Shown piece after piece: positions 35,258 to 47,000 of a stretch of DNA of 64,000 nucleotides. A model generated the notes under the pieces. It did not search any database. It was not told where the DNA came from and saw nothing but the letters and a program-made list of their open reading frames with translations. Origin of the DNA: Membranipora membranacea (Eukaryota; Bryozoa; Gymnolaemata; Cheilostomatida; Membraniporidae); contig OU612067.1 of NCBI GenBank assembly GCA_914767715.1, forward strand, positions 12,653,001-12,717,000. The letters are read 5' to 3'. The stretch's first letter is position 1, and every line of letters begins with the position of its first letter. Position numbers and translations under genes: made by a program.

Positions 35258-38200
35258 ATGGATGATATAATGGACTCGATATCCTATATGATGGCTAACC
35301 ATAAATATGAAGTCGGAGATGCATCTGTAACGTCCGCTGTTGTTCTTCTCCAGGTGATTGATGATTTGATATTATCAGTTATTGTTGAAATCTCTGTATC
35401 GTTATGTTTTGCCTGTTGTCGGCAGCTTGTTAAAGACTCCTGAATGATTGTCACATGAATCGCCTACTTTGCCCAAATTCAACATGCGAAGTAACACTTC
35501 ATGCTAGATTGAGGTTCAGTTTATATTGTTGGTGACATTACACGTTAATGATTCAAGATTTTAAATTTTTTAGTCTAGCAGATTGAAGGCCTATTGATTG
35601 TGGTAGTAGATAACATTTGGTTTTTTTCTATCTCAGAGGATAGTAAGAGGTCATCTTACAAGAAAGAAGTTACATGAAGCTCGAGAATTATATAACAGTA
35701 TAGTAGAAGATCTAGACTCAGACGAAGGGGACAGCTTCATGGTGAGTATAAATCTCTATTATCCTCAAGGGGTATGTTTTTATCCCACATTGACAAACAT
35801 GTCAAATCGTTTAATTAATACAAGATATTTTTATCCCGATTAGTCTTGAAAATAATGCAGCTAAAATATACAAATTTAAAAATTCATTTTTCCCAACTAG
35901 GTTTTATCTCAAATGATGATGTACACGCTCTAAATATGGTTTATTATTTAATATGGTTTTATTTTAAACTCTTTGGGGGAGCCAGTTTCTGATACGAGAC
36001 CTCATAGAGAAGTGTGTTTTCAGAATTTGGTGCCTGTTGGTGGCAAGGTGCAAATTTCATAAATCATCTAGTTGATACTTGCATGGGGCGATTGTCAGAC
36101 TAGATTCATTAACAAGAAAATAATGACATGTAAGCTATGACATTGTTGTTGGCTGGTTATGGTAATGAAAAAGATTATCCCATTATGTGTCTCGTTATAT
36201 CGGCATCAATTCTTTGAAATTTAATCAACAAGAAAAGACATATCATCATACAATCAAATAGGTGCCCACATTTTCAGTTCAGGGCAAAAAAATTCCTTAC
36301 CACAAAAATTAAAACGTTCTATTATTATGAAATCTGTTTGTCATTCCTCATGGAGTATCTAAGCGGCCACAAGCAATCGTTTGTCATGACACTGTCATTT
36401 TTTCTCATCGTCCTTTAGCTGGTATGTTTAGTTCCTTGTCTTACGCAACCATTGCACATACAAGTCAATCATATCACATTCTCTGTGTAGATATCATGGC
36501 ACTTTGATAACCAAACATGTTGGCCCAGAGCTACTTTTAAAATGAAACCAAAACCAAACAAATTACACGCTACCAATACCAATGATCATACTGTTACCCA
36601 ACATGGTGAACAAGTCACCAAAGATATCGTGAGCTTGGTTGACCTTAACACTGGGAAGTCTCTAAAATCGCCTGCAAGAGCACACAATCTGGATGATATT
36701 GACTCTTTGTTAAATGAGATTGATAATGAGTTGGTCTGCAGTAATAAGCCGTCCCCATTGGAGGAACCCAAACCATTAGGAGCTATACTTAGCTTGACCG
36801 AGCTACTCAGCAGTACAGAAGCTCTGCTGAAAGTTTGTTGTAGTAGTGAAAAACTAAAATCACATTCAAGAATACCAACCCTAACTAGACCAGTTGTCAA
36901 GACGGTGAGGCGGGAACCAAAGGCCAGTGTATCACAACCATTGGCATACTCAACTGTAAATCGAAAAGATCACCAAATGGGTAAAGAAGCACTCAAACCA
37001 AAGATATGCGCATCACAACCTCTGGCAGGCAATCACCAAATTCGCCATGAGGGGACACAATCCAACCCTAACTTGAAACCAGGCTACTTCTGGCCGATGG
37101 TTTATGGGAAACCACAGAAGACAGGGTATAAGGTGTCGGCTATCCCATTGCTACTCAAGGAAAGAGAACAGGGGTCTGAGTTGTCTCACATCTGCATGAG
37201 AACTAAATCTAGGAAAAATGGTATATGGCTTGTAAGTTGTAGATATAATCACAGAGGAACATATATTTTGAGATAGCCAAACAGTGATGTAATTTCTGAC
37301 AGCTATGAATACATCACATTGCCAGTAACAACCTACCACAGAGGAGTAAATCAATTGCAGGAGGAAATGTTCGTGAATTCATCTATGCCAGAAATTATGA
37401 AATTTTGGCCTAACTTGCATTCACTCATCCTTATTACTTAATGAAAACTCCCAACTTAGCCAGTCACCCCCATGCTAGCTAAACTTAACCCTAGTTAGTA
37501 TTTTATTCAACAGTCATCAATCATACTTTGAGTTTGGTGTAGTGCAATCATAGCAGATGGACGAATATCTTTAGTAAGCATGTTGTGTTTGTTTGTGAGA
37601 ATCAATTTGTCCTTTACTGTATTGTAGCCTCCAGGTCAGCCAGCCAGATATGTAGATGGTACGCTATGTCTCAAACCTCCCTCATATTATACAACAGCTA
37701 AAGGGAACATAACTAAGACAGCGAACAAAAACCTAACTCAGAAAAGGTACTTTCATTTTCCAGGCTGAGGGCGGTTTAGGGACTTGCTTGTTGATGCATC
37801 CAATGATTTGATCGATACATGTTGAACCTCTCACTCATGTTCATGAGCTTGTATTCAATACTGCAAATGAACTATCAGTAAATATCATGAAGAACAAAAT
37901 CAGTAACAGGTAATCTCTTCTTATTAGATTTCCTAATTGTGCTAAAATATTAGCTACCAACACTCTCTGCTTGTTGTCAACAATTTTATACTGTTCAAAC
38001 TGAATTCGGATTCAGATTGAATTGTGAATTAGCATTCGGGTAAAAACAAAGCAGCTTTCTTTTAATTCTGTACTCATAAGCTCAGATGTAGTTCTTGTCG
38101 CTACAGCCACTCGATTTCATAAGATAATTAAACCTTCATATATTTCAGAATTTTGTCACCAAGTGTGCAGAAGAGTAAGCCTCTGTCTAACTGGCCGAGG

Positions 38201-41200
38201 TCTGGAATAGTTAAGCAGCAGTCAACCATCTGCCAGACTTCTCCTCAACGCTCTCCTGCTATATCTGTCCAATCAGAGAGCTGTCAAACATCTCCAGCTC
38301 CCTCAAGAGACTCATTCATCCAATCAGATAGCTGTACATCTCCCAAACCACTCTATAGAAGCGCTTCCGTCCAATCAGAGTACTGCTCTGTGCAAACCTT
38401 TTCTGTGACCGAGGATGAAACTCCTGTGCCACCCACGCATTCTGTAAATGAAGTAGGAATACAAACCGACTATGTACCTATGGAAGAGAAAACTCTAGTC
38501 GGCCATCATGGAAATCATTCAGGGGACCAGGACATGTCAGATCTAGCGCCTAGTAGCAGCGGAACAGCTACTGGTGGTGATATTTGTAAATTTATCACTC
38601 CCAACAGAAATCCAGCCATCCATTGTATCCCTACAGATCAAGAAGAGCCACAAGAGTCTCTAACAGACAAGGTAATAACCAGCTTAGCAGCTGATGCATG
38701 AACACAAACAGCAGCAACGCAGAAGTGCTTCAACAAGGCTGACAGTTTATCATTATGCACCCGAAGAGCATTTAGTGTTGGTCCAAATCCAATTCTAAAA
38801 AGTTTGTGATCGATAAGGTTCTTAGAACTATTATATGATGTGTATTGCATCATACCTCGCAATATTTATTCAAGCTTGTTTTGTTTGAACGAAAGTCTTT
38901 TGAAAGCTGTCTTTGTATTGAATTATATTATATTGAATATATATTCAACGCTTCATTAATCCCAGGGGTGCCTATGTTGCAATAATTATAACCCTGAAAT
39001 GGCTGAGAGAACCACCTCATTCAGAGTTGGGCAACATGGTGATTAGACTTGAACATCTGTGATATCTTATCTATTACATGTGCTGATTAGCCTGACCCTT
39101 AATCTATTTATAGTGGCCAATAAGTGCTCGCTGGTATTATGTCTAATATAAACTCTCAATTTGATTTGATAGGGAGAAGATTGTAAAGCTAAATTGGAAA
39201 ATGGGAAGGCAGATGAACAAACCACCCCGGAAGACTGTCAGCTGGAGCTTACAGTTGGTAGGTAGATTACGTTGATGTGCCCAGGCTGATAATTTACTGA
39301 TAATTTCCCCCTGCTGGGAGGGCCGGCAGGGGGGGGGCAAAAGACTTGGGGGCTCAGACTAACAATCTGCATGCATTTATGGATAATTGGTGTATATATT
39401 CTTGACTTACAAATTTTAATTGAATCATCAAGTGATGACTGCTGAACCTCGGAATATTTCAGATTTAGCAACTGTTATTGCAATTCTTTGAAGCACCAGT
39501 CCCCACCCATATTTTAAAATGATGGTGGTTTCACAATCAGGAAACTAAGTCCCATGAAAATTATTTCAACCATCTAGATATAGCCTTGTCATGCGGCTAC
39601 TTTTTTAGTAGTCGCATGTCAAGGCTACATTCAGATACACTTCATGCTTTCCCCACCCAACGGTGCATAATGGAAACAATCCAGGAACTCGTGGCCATAA
39701 AGAACAAGATAAAAAGTCTTAAGTAAGATACAGCGTTGGTCATGATAACACAGTAAAGCTGCAAATTAATTGACAAGATTTCTCGGATAGATCATTTGGT
39801 TAGATTTTTTCTTTTATATATGCTATCATGGGAAGCAACAATAAATCTGCGCATTGTGACATTGACATCTCAGAGCTGACAACAACAGACGAACTATTTG
39901 CTTTATGATAATAAGAGCTTATGCATGCCACCTAGCCTCGTCGGTCGCCACGTGACCACAAAATAAAAGTATTTGCTTCACAAGGCTGCATACCATTGCT
40001 AAGTTGATGAGAATTAAAATTATAATTTCCAGTTACTCCCCTGATGTCTCCTTCCAAACCTGTCAGACTAGATGAGTATGAGGGTGATAGTATCAGCAGT
40101 ACACCGAGACCTGCAGCTGACTCCCTGTCTGATCTATCTATCCCTGCTGTCGATAAACTATCAGCTCATGTACAAGCTATCTCAACACCGCTAACAGCTA
40201 ATAGTGCTACATCCTGTAACCAACAAACAGCTAGAGATAACAGTCATGAGAGGGTGAGTGGGCAGTGTATAGTTCTTAGGCTATTTGAGTGTGACAATCC
40301 GTATGTTTGGTCAGTTGTAGCTATGAGTCTCTGTGATATACTATCAATTAAGTTAAAGATTTTTTGTAGTTTAGGACATGGACAAAACTATGACGTTGAG
40401 TATAGGGAAAACACAGATGTGTGGGGGTTGTATTAGCTGTTTCTATTGGTTTAATTTAACAATGCTCCTCTACCGATTCCCTTCTATAAGTAAAACAAAT
40501 TGGGGTCCAGGAATTATGATATATGCAAGTTTGTACTCAATATACAATTATGTATATATATATATATATATATCATTATTTCTTGCACCAGGTTTGTTTT
40601 ACTAAAGAGGTCTTCCATTCTCAGAACAAGGTTTATATTTTTTTAGCAATTATACATCTTACTTTATTGTCTCACAAGGTCGATTCTTGTAGGCCTAATA
40701 CATTTGATCCTGATAAAATACTGTGTGTGATTTTATCACCACCAGTAGTATCCCTATCAAGTAGACATTGCATCAGCAAATCGAGAACTCCTATTCAATG
40801 TATGAATGGTTTTGAATTTTCAGTGATATCACCCGCTGCTAGAGATATGAAGCTCAAACACATCAAAGCAGACATTGCATCAGCAAATCAAGGAATGAAG
40901 GAACCATATTCATGATCATTATCAAAAATATAATTTTGAATTGTAGGTGCTATCACCCCCAGTTAGAGATATGGAGTTTGAACAAGTCAAAGCAGACATT
41001 GCATCAGCAAATACACAGATGCACACTTCAGCTACTATGGATCAGACAAGTCTATGGGACGAGACTGTTGTCCATGCAGCCAATGGGAGACCTTCCGGCA
41101 GTGAACCGGCCAATCAAGTAAATGGTAATATTGGTACTTGCCCTCGGGTAGCCAGCCATGCAAAGCCATCACCAAGAGCCAGGGATGATATTCCACATAG

Positions 41201-42452
41201 CATTGATGTGCCAGATGCTATTGCAAAATACAATGAGTTGGCAGAATCAAACCGATCTCTTGATGGGTTCAGCAAGGAAACAGGTGAGTATTGTCATGCA
41301 TAACGAATCATAATGGGATATCTTGGGGTCAGTTAAATCTAACCTAGCCTGTCTTGACATGCTTTGTTGTGAGGGTTAGTGTTATCTTCCGGAACTCAAG
41401 AGGGGACAACTCGGCCTCTCGATAGCTCATTGGCTAGAGTTGACAAGCTTTGTTCCCCTCCCCCCACAACAAAGCTTGTCAAAGACAGGCTAATCTAACC
41501 CAACAAATAATGGCATGATTTCGCTTACATTAAATTTTCCTCTTTGCCCTAAACCCAGTGCACAATGTGCTTCATATAATCAATCTTAGCTTTCTACAAA
41601 CGTGTGCAGAAGTGTTAATGGGGAACGCAATATAGAGTGTGCTCCGTGACCTAAGCACACTAAAGGAGTTATCCTGTTTTTACTCAAGAGACCATAACTG
41701 GTCAGACGCCTCCATGCATACAAGTATACCATTTCCGCATCTGCAGTCATAATCCTCAATTATTTATCCAGTATCTCTTTTTTTCTAGAACTCAAGTCTG
41801 ATTCTACACATGAAGAGTTAAAGTCACACAGAGACAATGCGTGTATGGAGCTGATGTGGATTGAGGAAGCTATATCTAGTAGAAAACAGGTCAGTGTCCC
41901 CTCTTAATGCATCATTCATTTTATGCTCACCACAAAGGCCATGTCACTAACACTTGACACGCCGCTACTTATTTTGTATGGGAGTACTCCCAGAACAGAA
42001 AGTAGCCGCGTGACACGGCTACCATGTCACGCCATTGTTCCCTCATTTAGGTGTATACTGGTAGTATAAGTGCAAATTCTTGCTTTCAATTTACAGTATT
42101 ATTTTTCAACAATATGTCCTAGTGTCAGACTGTCAGGCTGATGGAAATGGCAGGAATGAGAATTTCTATATAGAACATTAGGATTGGTTCCATCACACAT
42201 TTAATGTGTAGTAAAGCTCATGTTGACTTGGAATTTTTATACTGGTCCAGTGCAATTGATTTGATTTGACGCAAATTTTGTCCTTATTAGGTCAGACAAT
42301 AGAGTGCATTGAGACTTAGCTGAAGGGACCAACATAATTGCTTGAATGAACAGAGTTACAAGTCCTAACTTAGTGTAGTACATAGTATCTGTATATTTGT
42401 ATTTCAGTATCTCTCATTAGTACAAGGTATGGGGGATAAGTCTAATAAGTAA
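35258..42452 (+). CDS. IQCC: IQ motif-containing protein C orthologue
   Basis: Exons 35258-35353, 35637-35741, 36491-37231, 37628-37746, 38149-38671, 39173-39257, 40033-40253, 40947-41283, 41789-41889 and 42408-42452 join without a frame break into 790 residues. Near residue 30 the IQ motif LLQRIVRGHLTRKKL is followed by RELYNSIVEDLDSD, matching human IQCC (VRGFLVRR, then AEYEAIVREVEGD). The C-terminal block HRDNACMELMWIEEAISSRK continuing to QYLSL matches human [20 protein letters not shown] continuing to EYLLL. The long middle is Ser/Pro-rich and disordered. The IQ motif should bind calmodulin or a light chain. The function of IQCC is poorly known. At 790 residues it is longer than the human protein. 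The start is the first ATG after a likely acceptor. Confidence 0.88.
39307..39362 (+). repeat. Dispersed G-rich repeat, copy 2
   Basis: GGCCGGCAGGG, then GGGGCAAAAGACTTGGGGGC and TCAGACTA, 50 bases after IQCC exon 39173-39257. Confidence 0.7.
39581..39627. repeat. Small palindromic hairpin in an IQCC intron
   Basis: TAGCCTTGTCATGCGGCTAC and its inverted copy GTAGTCGCATGTCAAGGCTA, separated by seven bases. A related pair of arms lies at 41946-42032. Confidence 0.8.
40549..40573 (+). repeat. (TA)n microsatellite
   Basis: About a dozen TA units in the IQCC intron 40254-40946. Confidence 0.9.
40733..40910 (+). pseudogene. Two degenerate copies of the start of IQCC exon 40947-41283
   Basis: The true exon begins with codons for LSPPVRDMEFEQVKADIASA. 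A copy at 40824-40910 keeps RDMK and KADIASANQ behind an acceptor-like TTTTCAG, but it is out of phase and lacks a donor. A more decayed copy at 40733-40795 keeps TTATCACCACCAGT and GACATTGCATCAGCAAAT. Confidence 0.75.
41345..41492. mobile_element. Foldback element, TAGCCTGTCTTGAC family, copy 3 (most complete)
   Basis: 148 bases. Left end TAGCCTGTCTTGACATGC then TTTGTTGTG; right end CACAACAAAGCTTGTCAAAG then ACAGGCTA, inverted. An internal TTGACAAGCTTTGTTCCCC repeats the left end. It lies in the IQCC intron 41284-41788. Confidence 0.75.
41946..42032. repeat. Inverted repeat related to the 39581 hairpin
   Basis: ACACTTGACACGCCGCTACTT opposes AAGTAGCCGCGTGACACGG across a 25-base middle, with outer GTCAC/GTGAC-like ends. 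It lies in the last IQCC intron. Confidence 0.55.
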
Positions 42453-44068
42453 AGAGCCTTACTGATACTACCACTCTTGGTCTCTACGCTGCAGTCATAT
42501 GGAATATTGTAAGGTGAGCTTACTACTTACCAAATGACGCCAATCTGTAAAAATTGGTGACTTTGTCACATCAGAAATGGCTATGAGTAAACAGATGATT
42601 GAGGCATCTAATACTGCCAAGCGATGTAAACGCCAATAATAAGGTCATGCATTTTCCTGTTGCATTTTTGTTGGACTCGCTTCTAGAAGCTTGTTATTGA
42701 TGGAAAACTTTTTTATTGGTCACTGTGTTTGACGTTTTTTTCGCTTTTCTGTGTGAACTTTTCGGATAAATTTTTCTGTGATAATTTGTAAATGTTATTC
42801 TAAAGAGGAATATATTGTAAGAAGAAAGTGAATGATGAGATTATCTGATTTCTTCTGATAATTGATGCTCTAAGTGTATCAATTCATTAAATAGCCTGGT
42901 CGCTAACCTCAGTGAACGTCTCATAGGGATTTACTCCGACTGCAATCATTAAATTAGATGTCTGAGGGAAAATCATCCATTTATATAAAAAGCGTACATC
43001 CTTCATTTATTTACTAAAAAAAGCAGACAATAACTTAAGATATGTGCATGAACACTACCTATTTACTTACTGGAGCAAGCAAGATCGAAGATTTTGGATT
43101 TGGCTAAGGCCCGGATAATGACACTTTAAGTGAAGCAAACTTCTATCAAAGATAGTTTAAGTCATCAAACTATCAAAGATACTTTTAGGCTTAAGTCATC
43201 GCTTCTATCATTTCAATCAAACTCAACTTTTGGCCATAGGCTTGTACACCCCCTCTTGTAATCCCATCCCCTTATTATATTCAGTACAATACTGTCAGTA
43301 AGCAGCCCTCCCTATGGGTATATATTACACAAAAGTAGATACTGAGGTGTCTGTCTGCCTGCCTGCCTGCCCATTGAGTTACGCTTAGTACATAACCTGT
43401 TTGTTATGTATTCTCTCCGTTCATTTATTGAATTCTCTTTCTTTACAAAACCTGATCCTTCATATATTGACAATACAATAGACTTAGGCTAAGTTCCACA
43501 CTGTAACAACAAAAGAGATGCAAGCTACCGACTCAGTAAAGGAGTGATAGAATGAGTGGCTCAGAGGCTTAACTTTCTACTGTCGCAGTAGTCAGCAGTT
43601 GATGTGTTTCATCTTTAACATGCTGCTGGGATTAGGTACTGAAAATTTTCCTTCTCACACACGGTAAGCTTACTTTAGCCGCAGATATATTTGTAGTTGA
43701 ACTTGTTTGGATTACAAGTAACAGAATAGGCGTTGAATAAAAGTTCAGCCACATTTTTGTTTGTCCATGGTGAATTTAGTCAATGAACTCCCTCATTTAC
43801 TTAGTATACACACTCAATATCGCTCTCTGTAAATGTGTACCAGTGTTGTGCTTACAGTTTACTGTAACATACCGTACACCGATGCTTACAGTTGTAACTT
43901 AGCCTATCCACTTTTATATTTATAGTCTTTCATTCATGAATGTGTGATAAAAAAATCAGCTGTGTCTCTCGTTTCAGCTATTCATCTTGAGCTCCGAGTG
44001 CGCAGTGTCAAACCTTGAATGCTATCGGCAGCAGAACATGTATTGATACCACCCTGCTGTCTACAGAT
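42453..44068. other. Intergenic region IQCC to CABIT gene
   Basis: Holds the IQCC 3' UTR and the promoter and leader of the CABIT gene. An acceptor-like TCGTTTCAG at 43969-43977 suggests a leader intron. A short CTGC/CTGY run lies near 43352. No other exon seen. Confidence 0.5.
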
Positions 44069-44072
44069 ATGA
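44019..44072 (+). promoter_or_regulatory. uORF overlapping the CABIT start codon
   Basis: ATG at 44019 opens a 17-codon frame whose TGA shares bases with the main ATG (ATATGAG, start at 44069). Termination-coupled reinitiation is therefore possible. It depends on the transcript including 44019. Confidence 0.5.
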
Positions 44073-47000
44073 GTGGATCAAGCGACGAGCACGCCCCTCG
44101 GTTAGAAACTGTCCAGTCAATCTTGGACAACCAAACTCTACCCTTACTAGTGCAGCGCCGATCTGGGGATACTCTGCTACTTAACAAGTTTGTACGGATA
44201 CCTTATGTAGTGTGTCAGAAGCTAGACCACCCACAGAGTAAGAAGGACCACACAAAGCAAGGAGCGGAGGAGTATTTTCTCATACCCCTCAATAATAAAG
44301 GTAAGAGATGGTGCTATATTTCTTGTGTAGCATGAGGGCGGTCTGGCGGTTGGTTATTTTCAGGGGTTGAGGTGTTACACTAGGAAAGACCCTTCACTAT
44401 AGGGTCTCAGTTGATAGACAGCGATGTATCTCAAAATCTTCCCAAACAACCGTTTGTCGCTCACTCATGTCGGTAACTCCTCAAACCGTAATTGGTAGAA
44501 AAGTACAGGAGGAAAAAAGGTGTTTTATTCATGAATGTCTTAATGTCTCTCGCCGGGGGGCCGCCGGGCGAGGGGCAAAAGTCTTGGGGGGGGGGGGCTC
44601 AGACTACATAATGTCCTATATACTCGCAGCTGTTTCAGCCCTCAAACTACCCCTGAGGGCAGATTTACCAGCTGATATCATGACAGATACCTTTGATTTC
44701 ATTCATTAGAATAATAAAGATATGAAGATAATCTTTTAATCCTATCATTAAGCTTCCTGTTGAAAGTGTGGAAATTCTAAAGATCGGTCCTTAGCTGATA
44801 AACAAACTTTGCTCTGAAGTGTGAATTTTATGGGAGAGTATTTGTGTTAGTCCAAGTGCTCAAACTGTGCTGGGATGGCTTGTCAAAGCATTTAATTATC
44901 AATCACTTGCCCTTCCCAGCAAGAGAAAATGGTTGATAATGAAATACTACTATCCTGAATACTATGATATAGCTCCTTGATTAAATCAGATTTTCCTAAC
45001 TGAGTAAATAAGGATCTAATAAAATGGAATCTAATTGAAATGGGATTGTTTACCTTGTATATAGTTTCACTCTTGAGTTTCATTTTTATCCTCAGGTAAA
45101 ACATTTCTTGCATAATTGTGCATCCTTATTTCCGTAATCCCCAATGATACCTCAATTGTCTGTTCTCAGCCATATTTATACGCAACTGGTGTTTTAGTTG
45201 CAAGGCAGGATGTATTTCAATTTAAAAGTACCATGCTACTCTCAGCAATACCTGGTTGATCAAAATACATGTCTTCTCAAATTTGCAAAGCCATATTCAG
45301 CGGGTGGCTCCATAAGTTGCCTGTCCTGAAAGATAAAGAAGTCTTGATTGAGACATAAATATGCTTTCCCCGGCCGGATGGGGGGGGGGCGTTCAGCCGG
45401 GGGGCAAAAGTCTGGGGGCTCAGACTAGCTTTCTCAGTGAAACCCAAATAAATGAATATTGCAATTTGATTGTAGGATTCTACGGTGCTGTATCGGCACA
45501 CGATGAGCCAACACTTCCTTACACCAGTCTGTCACAAATACTTCTACAGCACAAAACTAGTACAACAGATCTAAGCCTAGCAAACCAGTTCACTTCTAAT
45601 GATAGGCTCACCCAGGCTGACCGATCTGGGTCTAAAACTAACATTTCCGAACAGGACCGGTACGTAGAGGTTCTGTGTGACAATGTAACGCCGATCAGAG
45701 AGTTTGATAAGGATTATAAGAAGTTCATCCATAAGGTGCTCTTACCAGGTGATACTATTGCTATACCGACACATCCCCATAGGTGAGTCATGCAAAAAAG
45801 TAGGCCTACTTCATTTTTTAACTTGGTTTTTTAAATTAAATTAAATTTTGAAACTCAACTCTTTGAACATTGTTGGCACCAAACAGCTTACCAGGCCTAT
45901 CCAAGACTTGCCATTGCCCAAGTCAACATGGGTTTATCGCATAAAAAGTTACTTGTGACAAATCAAAGTTTGTTATAAAGGATCGGTTGTGAGTTTGAGT
46001 TAAAAAAGAACCCTGACTGATTTCCGAAAACAGTTTAGGTTGAATTTGAGTTCCATTTTTACACCTTACCTGTCAATTACTCATTCTTTATATAATTTGG
46101 TTAATGAATTAGTCATTGGATATTTAGTTTCTACGCACAAAACATTCATTGGCTGTGTATATGTTTCCAAATGTTTCCATTGTCGAGACTGTGTTAGTTT
46201 TATATGGCTGACAGCACAAAATCAGTCAATGTGATATCATAATAATTATTGACTGAATGTTTGTATAACGTATATGTGCCATTACATACAGTCAATAAGG
46301 CTTTTCCCTGTCAAAAGTTCATTTGGTCACACCTTTAAGCCTGCAGTTTTATTGAGCTCATATAAAAGCAGACAAAGACTTATTGATGCTAACATGTCTA
46401 TGCTGAGTGAATGACACCCCCTTAAAATTTTATAAAGGGAACTGAATCAAGTTTTGTTAATGTGTCCTAAGTTTTGAGTCTCGAAGCCTCGACCCATGCA
46501 AAGTGAAATCACTTAAAGTTATCAGAGGTGTCTAGTTCCAATTGTTCTGTGTGCGCTAGGAAGTTCTACCTGAATTATATAACATTGATGATCAGATTTC
46601 TGGTATGTCAGAAAGACCTGCTTCCTCATTTGAAACCACTTTGGGTCAAGATTAGTATTTTTCTGTGTTGTAGTTGTCCCCAGCTTGAATCAAAGTCGTC
46701 TCGATCCAGTGGACTGTGTTGCTGTTTACGTCCGAGCTCACCTGAACTCTCCGCTGAGTTGACTATCTGTATTAGAGACAAGAATAGACATATACACATA
46801 GACCGCTATATAGAAGGTAGATTTTATATAGTTAAACATGGTCAGGTGGACAAGATGGATGCCGGAACTGTGTACACCTTATCGGACATTACGAGGTGAG
46901 GGAATATCTATTTCACATTATGGTAATAAAGTCACACCAGACTTACCAATGTCTAGAGTATGTGCTCAAACTGTTTCCACGTAGCTTGTAGTGACATTCC

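Noticed and set aside
44015-44068. In-frame TTG extension of the CABIT protein
   Set aside because: Non-ATG start with no supporting context; ATG 44069 is the first normal start.
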